Shown: positions 41,299 to 47,335 of the stretch, in pieces | Layout of the letters: every line of letters starts with the position of its first letter | Position numbering within the stretch: the first letter of the stretch is position 1 | Source: CAYLMG01 sp964493425 | GTDB lineage: Bacteria > Planctomycetota > Phycisphaerae > Sedimentisphaerales > Anaerobacaceae | NCBI GenBank assembly: GCA_964493425.1 | Contig: CAZBMW010000018.1 | Coordinates: 1 to 47,335, forward strand | Direction: 5' to 3' | DNA: 47,335 nucleotides | Made by a program: the position numbers and the translations under genes | Notes under the pieces: generated by a model | The model's input: only the letters and a program-made list of their open reading frames with translations | Databases searched by the model: none | What the model was told of the DNA's origin: nothing

Positions 41299-44200
41299 TT
41301 AATCAATAGGCGGTTTACTATCAGGCGGCGACAGTAGAATATGCGTCGGTTTATTGCGGTCACAGCTCAGCCAGCCATCTTTATATTCAAGCTCGACAAC
41401 CTGTATCGAGCTGCGGCGCTGTTCATAGGTATCCTTATTGGCATCTTCGCCTGTCCTGCCGGGATGTGTGAAATAGAACAAAAACACCCTCTCACCGCTA
41501 ATTACAATGTCGGGGTGATGGCCCTTGACTTGGTCTTCGGGGCCTGTGCCAGGTTTTTGGAGTAAATTATCTTTCTGTCTTGCCCATACAAGCGCATCCT
41601 CTGAGCGATACACTCCGAGGCCGTCCCAGGTATCAATTATCATCCAGAAAGAATCCTTCCATTCGAAGACTTTCGGACCTTCGCCGCGCCATTGTCCAGC
41701 CGCCCTGCCGCGGTCACACCAGTTGTATAAATCATTACTATCGGCATAATACATTGACTTGCCGTCTCTTTCATTATTGTACCACATCCGCCAAGTACCA
41801 TCAGGCAGTTTCACCACGCAGGCGTCGATGACTCTATCCGAAGAAAACTTCAGTGTGGATTGATATTCCCAATCAATAAGGTTTTTGCTTGTCAGGTGGA
41901 TAATATCACGCGGATGAGACCAGTTGCTAAAGATTCCCGGCACATAGGTAAGATACATATGATAGGTGCCTTCATTTTCGATTACTTCCGGTGCCCAGTA
42001 GGTATCGTCGCCTTTTTTGTAACCGATATTGGCATCGCAGCGATACGTCCAAGTCGCACCGCCATCAGTAGATTCGGCAATCCCAATCGGTGTCCCGTGC
42101 ACCCACTCAACCCCTTTTGCATCGGTAATATTTGCCCGCCGATTGGTATAAAACATAAACCACTTCTTTTCCTGACGATTCCAGCACAGCACAGGGTCCG
42201 CTGCGCCGTCATATACGGGGTCACGATATAACGGCTTCGGAGCAAGTTTTCCGGGTGCTACCGATTTCGCTTCTGTCATTATTACAGGGCCGGGATGAAG
42301 CACCGCTACCTCCGCCAATGAAGCAGCCGTATCGTCACCATAACCAGATAAGATTTTTATTTTAAGATAACGAGCGGAAATTGTTTTTCCAAAATCGACT
42401 CGTTGGGGATGGAAAGTTGACGGCAACTGCCCTTCTAAAACTTTTGACCATTGCTTTCCATCATCACTTATTTCAATTATATATTCCCGAATGTCACCTT
42501 CATGCTCACGGTGGTCTTGCCTGTTCATAAATAAAAGGCCTGTCATTTCCACCGGTTTGGGGAAACTGATTGACAGTTCATGCGGATGCTTCTTTCCGCG
42601 ACCTCGCCGGGCGGTCAGCCAATAGGTATTTGGATTTCCATCAATCGCATTAGATGCACTATTGCGACCATCTTCTTCGTCTGCAGTTGCAACTGCTGCG
42701 AGCTTTTTCATAATCTGATTGTCAAACATCAAATCCTGCAGTTGCTCAACAGTGACATCAACAATTGGATTAAACTCGCTACTATCCATATAATCAAGAA
42801 GGCTGCGACGAAGCTGCCTTGCTGCCGGACGTTGAGAAAGCTCTGATTCCAGGTCGGCTGCACATACCAGCAGTTTGCCTTTTCCCACACGGCACTGGAA
42901 AACCGCTGCAAGTTTGTAATTGCGATTCCAGTCATCAATCACCTGGACAATCGGCTGAAGCTGCCGCGGGAGTGAATCCAAATTAATTGCCCGACAACTA
43001 GGCTGAAAGACATCGCCCCACTGCCAGTCGTAATAATAATCGGTTGGGAACTTTGCCAATGCCGGGTGGCTCGGGTCACACAAAAGGCCAAGAAAGCGCT
43101 CCCATTTCGGCACCATTAAGCGATTCCAGAAAATCGGCAAATGGCCAATAGGCGGACTCTGCCATTGCAACTGATCATACTGAGGCATAAAAAGAACTTT
43201 TTTATCTTTCTGCAACGCTTTAATCGCCTCGTCCATCGAACGCGTCAGAACAATATCTGAAGCTGCCTTCGCATCGAGCTGAGCAGGATAGAGCCAGAAT
43301 TCCCAATCATTTTCAATTTGAGTATCTTTTAGTCCCACTTCGAGTTTATACTTCTTAGGCGCCTCGAATGAATTGAGCTTCACCGAAACCGTTCCCAATC
43401 GAATACCGTTTTCAATCGGTATCGTTCTTTTTTCAAATTGGCCCTCGGCCAGAACGCTTCCAGAATCATCTGCAATTTTCCAAATCGGCTGAGCATCTTC
43501 AAGAGATTCATTGCCGAAGTGGGCAATTTCTACATCCACGTTCAATATCTGGTCACTGGTATAGACCACCTGATGCATCCTCGCCAGCGGCACAGTGACA
43601 TTACAAAAACGACGAAACTCTTCGGGCGTTATGTATCCCTTGGATTCCCAGAAGACACTTAAAGGTCCTACCAGCGCCGTGCCCTGGCCGGGATAATCGT
43701 GAAGGTCCAGCAACTGGAATCCACCCATGCCGGCAGTCCGCAACAACGCTTCAATCTCCTGCTTATAACATTCGACCTGCAGCTTCCCGCTGGCCATCAT
43801 AAAATCGTTAGCCTGATGCAGCATACCATGGTCAGCCAGTGATTGGCGGAAAATCTCATAGTTTCTTGGTTTGAGCTTTCCCGTATATTTTGACATCTCA
43901 CCGAAATCGGGAAAAGCGCACCACTGGCCGGTCTCATGGGAAATTACCGGATAATTTGTCCCTTGCAGCGAGTCTTCAAAATCTTTGCCATGCCAGCCCT
44001 TCTCACGACGGAACATATAGGAACCAATACGTATTGCAACCAGGTAGTCTATATGCGGCACAGGTCCGGGTTTTTCATCAAAGAAGCGTCCGGTCTGGCT
44101 TGCATACAGCCGACGGTTATCCCGCTGTTTCCAATCCCGGCACCACTTGAGAAGCGGCTCCTTCCAAGGGCCGGCCGGCTCATTGCCGGTTGATAACATT

Positions 44201-45513
44201 ACAAATGACGGGTGATTGCCATAAGCTTTAATAATCCTTTCTGTCTCCCGATTCAGCCATTCCACAAGCCGATTATCCCTCGATGAATACTGGCCCCAGT
44301 TTGAGCATTCCGGCTGCAAATACACCCCAAGCTCATCGGCAGCGATAAACGCCGCCTCCGGCGGACACCATGAATGAAAACGCATATGGTTTAGACCATA
44401 ATCCTTACATACCTGAAGAATTTTCTTCCAGGATTCCACATCAGTAGGCGGATAGCCCGTCAGCGGAAACTCACAGCCCTCATGCGTTCCACGGAAAAAG
44501 GTGCGTCTGCCGTTTATAAAAAATCGTGCATTTTCTGCCTTGATGTCACGAAGTCCAACAACAAGCTCTTTTGTGTCATCGGCGTTCTCGCCTTTCAGCC
44601 TCAGGGTCAGCCGATGTAGTGCCGGATTAAATTCATCCCAAATTTCAGCATCTTTGCCGAGATTCACCTCAAACTCAGTCGCCAGTCCTTCTGTCGTCCA
44701 TTTAACAGGTACCTGTATTGGGCCAACAGAGAGTATACCTTCTCCTGATTGGCCTGATATATTTGCGAGCTTTACCTTCAGCTTAACGGATTTGCTCTCG
44801 ATATCCGTAAAAACGCGAACATCATCAATCCAGACAGATGTCGTTGCCGTCAGATTTAAATCGCCAACAATACCATTCCAGTCGGTTTGTGTTGAATCGG
44901 TAATACTGTGGGCGTCTTCACGAATACTCTGGAGCATCGTGTTTTCGACGCGAATTGTAAGCGTATATTTTCCTGGCTCTAAGACTCCCAAGTCATAGAT
45001 ATGGGGTGCGGAAAGGCTGTCATTAAAACCGACTTTTTTATCGTTCAGCCATACGGTGGTTGACCAGTGCGGCCGTTCAAGGTTCAAGACAACGCGTCGG
45101 CTGCGCCACCGCTGCGGAATTGAAATGTCCCTCTGATACCAGGCGACTCCAATAAAATGACGCTCCGGCTGGAGCCAGAAAGGAATCTTAATATTACCCG
45201 GCTGAGCGTACTTTTTATATTCAGCCCGCAGGTACCAGAACCTGTCATGCAGCCGGCTCGTCCAGCAAGTTTCAGTCGAAATCTCGTCACCAAAGCCTTG
45301 CTCCTGAAGTGTACCGGGAAGCTGAATTTCTTCCGGCAAGGTACGATTGTACCACTGCTCTTTTATGCCTGCATCATCTCTATCGATAGCAAATCGCCAC
45401 GTTCCTTCAATATCCATTACATAGGACTGCTGCGAGCAGAGAGCTAAAGGAACACATACGTTTAATAACAGAAAAAAACATAAAGATGTTTTTTCCTTAT
45501 TTTTCAAAATCAT
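41299..45513 (-). CDS. GH2 + F5/8C + GH43/GH117-like multidomain glycosidase
   Basis: A 1404-residue exported protein. Signal peptide at 1-27. GH2 module ~30-745: jelly-roll (WYQRDISIP, WLNDKKVGFND), immunoglobulin-like domain, TIM barrel with acid/base E445 in LSTGNEPAG and candidate nucleophile E527 in YPVISHETGQW. A linker region follows (~745-930), then a discoidin/CBM32-like domain ~935-1075 (SASNAIDGNPNTYW, YIIEISDDGKQWSKV). A C-terminal five-bladed propeller of GH43/GH117 type runs ~1097-1404 (DGAADPVLCWN, YWAPEVIENEGTYHMYLTY, DACVVKLPDGTWRMWYN, EGPKVFEWKDSFWMI). Two glycosidase modules in one chain suggest successive cuts of a branched side chain, perhaps beta-galactose plus arabinose on pectin; this is an inference. 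It is followed by the GH28 gene 41 bases downstream. Confidence 0.88.
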   Translation of the reverse strand: MILKNKEKTSLCFFLLLNVCVPLALCSQQSYVMDIEGTWRFAIDRDDAGIKEQWYNRTLPEEIQLPGTLQEQGFGDEISTETCWTSRLHDRFWYLRAEYKKYAQPGNIKIPFWLQPERHFIGVAWYQRDISIPQRWRSRRVVLNLERPHWSTTVWLNDKKVGFNDSLSAPHIYDLGVLEPGKYTLTIRVENTMLQSIREDAHSITDSTQTDWNGIVGDLNLTATTSVWIDDVRVFTDIESKSVKLKVKLANISGQSGEGILSVGPIQVPVKWTTEGLATEFEVNLGKDAEIWDEFNPALHRLTLRLKGENADDTKELVVGLRDIKAENARFFINGRRTFFRGTHEGCEFPLTGYPPTDVESWKKILQVCKDYGLNHMRFHSWCPPEAAFIAADELGVYLQPECSNWGQYSSRDNRLVEWLNRETERIIKAYGNHPSFVMLSTGNEPAGPWKEPLLKWCRDWKQRDNRRLYASQTGRFFDEKPGPVPHIDYLVAIRIGSYMFRREKGWHGKDFEDSLQGTNYPVISHETGQWCAFPDFGEMSKYTGKLKPRNYEIFRQSLADHGMLHQANDFMMASGKLQVECYKQEIEALLRTAGMGGFQLLDLHDYPGQGTALVGPLSVFWESKGYITPEEFRRFCNVTVPLARMHQVVYTSDQILNVDVEIAHFGNESLEDAQPIWKIADDSGSVLAEGQFEKRTIPIENGIRLGTVSVKLNSFEAPKKYKLEVGLKDTQIENDWEFWLYPAQLDAKAASDIVLTRSMDEAIKALQKDKKVLFMPQYDQLQWQSPPIGHLPIFWNRLMVPKWERFLGLLCDPSHPALAKFPTDYYYDWQWGDVFQPSCRAINLDSLPRQLQPIVQVIDDWNRNYKLAAVFQCRVGKGKLLVCAADLESELSQRPAARQLRRSLLDYMDSSEFNPIVDVTVEQLQDLMFDNQIMKKLAAVATADEEDGRNSASNAIDGNPNTYWLTARRGRGKKHPHELSISFPKPVEMTGLLFMNRQDHREHEGDIREYIIEISDDGKQWSKVLEGQLPSTFHPQRVDFGKTISARYLKIKILSGYGDDTAASLAEVAVLHPGPVIMTEAKSVAPGKLAPKPLYRDPVYDGAADPVLCWNRQEKKWFMFYTNRRANITDAKGVEWVHGTPIGIAESTDGGATWTYRCDANIGYKKGDDTYWAPEVIENEGTYHMYLTYVPGIFSNWSHPRDIIHLTSKNLIDWEYQSTLKFSSDRVIDACVVKLPDGTWRMWYNNERDGKSMYYADSNDLYNWCDRGRAAGQWRGEGPKVFEWKDSFWMIIDTWDGLGVYRSEDALVWARQKDNLLQKPGTGPEDQVKGHHPDIVISGERVFLFYFTHPGRTGEDANKDTYEQRRSSIQVVELEYKDGWLSCDRNKPTHILLSPPDSKPPID

Positions 45514-45552
45514 CTATCGCCTTCGCCTGTACAATTCAGTAAAAACCTTTTT

Positions 45553-47133
45553 TTAATCTTCGATTTCAATGACATTTACACTTTTCGCCGGCAGAGTAAC
45601 AAATACTTTTTGGTCTTTGATTTCCAGAGATGATAATTCTTCAGGCTCAACTGCCGACGGTTTTTCGAACGTGTTATGCGCATTTATTTCTTCAGCAGTC
45701 AAGGTTCGGCCTGTTACACTTTTAGGAGTATAATCCTTTAGTTCGCAGACAATCTTGGCTTCTTCTTTATGATTCAGGTTGCAAACGGTAATGCTAATTT
45801 TACCCGCTCCTGTTCTTGAAGCGGAGACATCGAGGCTCGGCAGTTTTCGACCGTTGTTTTCATATCCCCGACAGGTTAAATCCACCGGTATCATTCTTGC
45901 GCCCTGATGAACCTTATACATCTCAAAAACATGATACGTGGGTGTCAGAATCATCTGTTTTCCTTTGGTTAAAATTATTGCCTGTAAAACATTAATCGTT
46001 TGCGCGATGTTTGCCATTTTTACCCTGCTGCAATGATTATTAAATGCGTTAAGATATATTCCTGCAGCGACAGCGTCGCGAAGTGTATTCTGTTGATAAA
46101 GCACGCCGCCTTCCCTTTCAAGCTCCGGATTCCACCAGGTTCCCCACTCATCAACATAAAGACCGATTCTTCTCCTTTCGTCAAATCTGTCCATTATTTT
46201 TATGTGCGTATCGAGCAGCCTGTTGACATCAAGTGCTCTTCTCATCAGCTCAAACCAATCATTCTCATCAAAATTAACAGCAGAGCCCTTATTGCGCCAA
46301 TCACCGGTAAACGTATAGTAGTGCAGGCTGATTGCGTTCATTCTTCTTCCTACTCTTTGCATCATAACTTCCATCCAATTCGTATTCCAGTCTCCCGGCC
46401 CGCAGGCAACTTTGGTAATTCGGCTGCCCGGGTAATTTTTAACATAGGTACTGAACCTTTTGTAAAGGTCGGCATAATACTCCGGTGTCATATTTCCACC
46501 GCAACCCCAGTTTTCATTACCAACGCCCAAATATCTAACATTCCAAGGCCTGTCCCTTCCGTTCTTTTTGCGAAGCTCAGCCATTTCACTGTCGCCGTCA
46601 AAAGTCATATACTCCACCCAATCCATCATCTCTTCCGGTGTGCCGCTGCCGACATTGCCTGCAATATACGCCTCGCAGCCCAGCAATTCACATAAATCGA
46701 GGAATTCGTGAGTACCGAAGGAATTATCCTCAACTACCATACCCCAATGGGTGTTCACAATTCTCGGCCTTTCTTCTCTTGGGCCGATACCGTCTTTCCA
46801 GTGATACTCATCAGCGAAGCAGCCGCCAGGCCAGCGAAGCACAGGTATATCAATCTGCTTGAGAGCTTCCACTATATCCTTACGCATTCCTCGAATATTG
46901 GGTATGTTCGAATCTTCACCGACCCAAATACCGTCATAGATACACCTTCCAAGATGTTCTGAAAAATGACCATAGATTTCAGGACTGATTGTGTACCTGG
47001 CGTCATCAACGTTCAGCGTGATTTGCTGAACATCAAGCGGCTCCTCGGAAATAGTAGTTTCAGCACCACTTATAGACAGCAGAACAGTACAGATTAAGAC
47101 AAAAATCAGAAAAACAATATTTGACCTTTCCAT
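45553..47133 (-). CDS. GH51 alpha-L-arabinofuranosidase, exported
   Basis: A 526-residue protein with an N-terminal signal peptide (VFLIFVLICTVLLSISGAE). GH51 blocks: SPEIYGHFSEHLGRCIYDGI, VLRWPGGCFADEYHWKDGIG, the acid/base E207 in YLGVGNENWGCGG and the nucleophile E329 in LYVDEWGTWW, with a C-terminal beta-sandwich ending in ITVCNLNHKEEA. It removes alpha-L-arabinofuranose from arabinan and arabinogalactan side chains. Most GH51 enzymes are intracellular, so the signal peptide indicates periplasmic action here. The SD AAAGGGTG precedes the ATG. First intact gene of the leftward pectin cluster. Confidence 0.94.
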   Translation of the reverse strand: MERSNIVFLIFVLICTVLLSISGAETTISEEPLDVQQITLNVDDARYTISPEIYGHFSEHLGRCIYDGIWVGEDSNIPNIRGMRKDIVEALKQIDIPVLRWPGGCFADEYHWKDGIGPREERPRIVNTHWGMVVEDNSFGTHEFLDLCELLGCEAYIAGNVGSGTPEEMMDWVEYMTFDGDSEMAELRKKNGRDRPWNVRYLGVGNENWGCGGNMTPEYYADLYKRFSTYVKNYPGSRITKVACGPGDWNTNWMEVMMQRVGRRMNAISLHYYTFTGDWRNKGSAVNFDENDWFELMRRALDVNRLLDTHIKIMDRFDERRRIGLYVDEWGTWWNPELEREGGVLYQQNTLRDAVAAGIYLNAFNNHCSRVKMANIAQTINVLQAIILTKGKQMILTPTYHVFEMYKVHQGARMIPVDLTCRGYENNGRKLPSLDVSASRTGAGKISITVCNLNHKEEAKIVCELKDYTPKSVTGRTLTAEEINAHNTFEKPSAVEPEELSSLEIKDQKVFVTLPAKSVNVIEIED

Positions 47134-47174
47134 CTTTCACCCTTTCGAAAAAAATTGAGTTTTTTATTCCTGAT

Positions 47175-47335
47175 TTAATTACTATGTTCCTTTTGTGTTT
47201 TTTCAATCAGATTATCAACAATCTTTTTATTAACCTCGAAAACAGTCCCGTGCCGGGCTCCTCTGGAAATTACACTTTGTCCGATATATCCTCCCAGTTT
47301 TCCAGGTCACGTGACATTACCGCACCCTATTTATG
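47175..47335 (-). pseudogene. Decayed C-terminus of a GH43-like glycosidase
   Basis: Read leftward from the right edge, the minus strand gives K-stop-GAVMSRDLENWEDISDKV, then a stop, then after a one-base shift RGARHGTVFEVNKKIVDNLI followed by EKTQKEHSN and TAA at 47175. The wording SRDLENWEDISDKV...FPRGARHGTVFEV is that of the last blade of GH43-family glycosidases. The TAG at 47327-47329, the TAA at 47270-47272 and the frameshift just after CCA at about 47264 break it three times in under 60 codons, so it is not a working 3' end. The rest of the gene lies outside the window. Confidence 0.6.

Noticed and set aside
46000..46695. A 231-codon plus-strand frame antisense to the GH51 gene
   Set aside because: Shadow frame over a well-supported catalytic domain; low-complexity, no motifs, no SD.

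Overview
The window looks like a chromosomal piece of an uncultivated, probably anaerobic planctomycete of the Phycisphaerae/Sedimentisphaerales type. This is an inference from gene content: many exported lipoprotein glycoside hydrolases for pectin, a tungsten-type aldehyde:ferredoxin oxidoreductase, a DksA-like protein that has lost most zinc cysteines, and a class II photolyase. No rRNA gene is present to settle the taxonomy and I found no tRNA or CRISPR array.

Left part (1-3940): the end of a glycogen-synthase-like glycosyltransferase, then an AT-rich stretch with a potassium-channel-like gene whose pore helix is five residues short, a decayed NtrC-type (Fis-like) helix-turn-helix relic, dispersed repeat fragments, a PIN-domain gene and a 56-residue single-pass membrane protein. 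It reads as an accessory insert in a more GC-rich backbone.

Housekeeping part (4067-22733): coaE, rho, valS, a bifunctional-nuclease-family gene, lspA and a TPR lipoprotein (minus strand), gpmI, a class II photolyase, mutL, a cobalamin-type ABC importer (binding protein, permease, ATPase) with an embedded DUF71/Dph6-like PP-loop enzyme, a DksA-like gene, yacG and a polytopic membrane protein. Promoters with near-consensus boxes are visible between the TPR lipoprotein gene and gpmI, and a nested inverted-repeat element lies after valS.

Rhamnose part (22818-37080): two divergent operons meet at about 30500-30770. Leftward: rhaA, an NCS1-like transporter, a GH78 alpha-L-rhamnosidase and rhaB. 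Rightward: aldehyde:ferredoxin oxidoreductase, a two-domain class II aldolase, lutA, lutB and lutC. Together they make a plausible complete route: rhamnoside to L-rhamnose, L-rhamnulose, L-rhamnulose-1-phosphate, then DHAP plus L-lactaldehyde, L-lactate and pyruvate. The oxidation of lactaldehyde by an AOR followed by LutABC, without bacterial-microcompartment genes or a propanediol branch, is the most interesting proposal in the window.

Pectin part (37090-47335, minus strand, transcribed right to left): a decayed GH43-like relic, GH51 arabinofuranosidase, a 1404-residue GH2/F5-8C/GH43-like fusion, a GH28 and a GH106 alpha-L-rhamnosidase. These enzymes fit removal of arabinose, galactose and rhamnose from rhamnogalacturonan and would feed the adjacent rhamnose operons.
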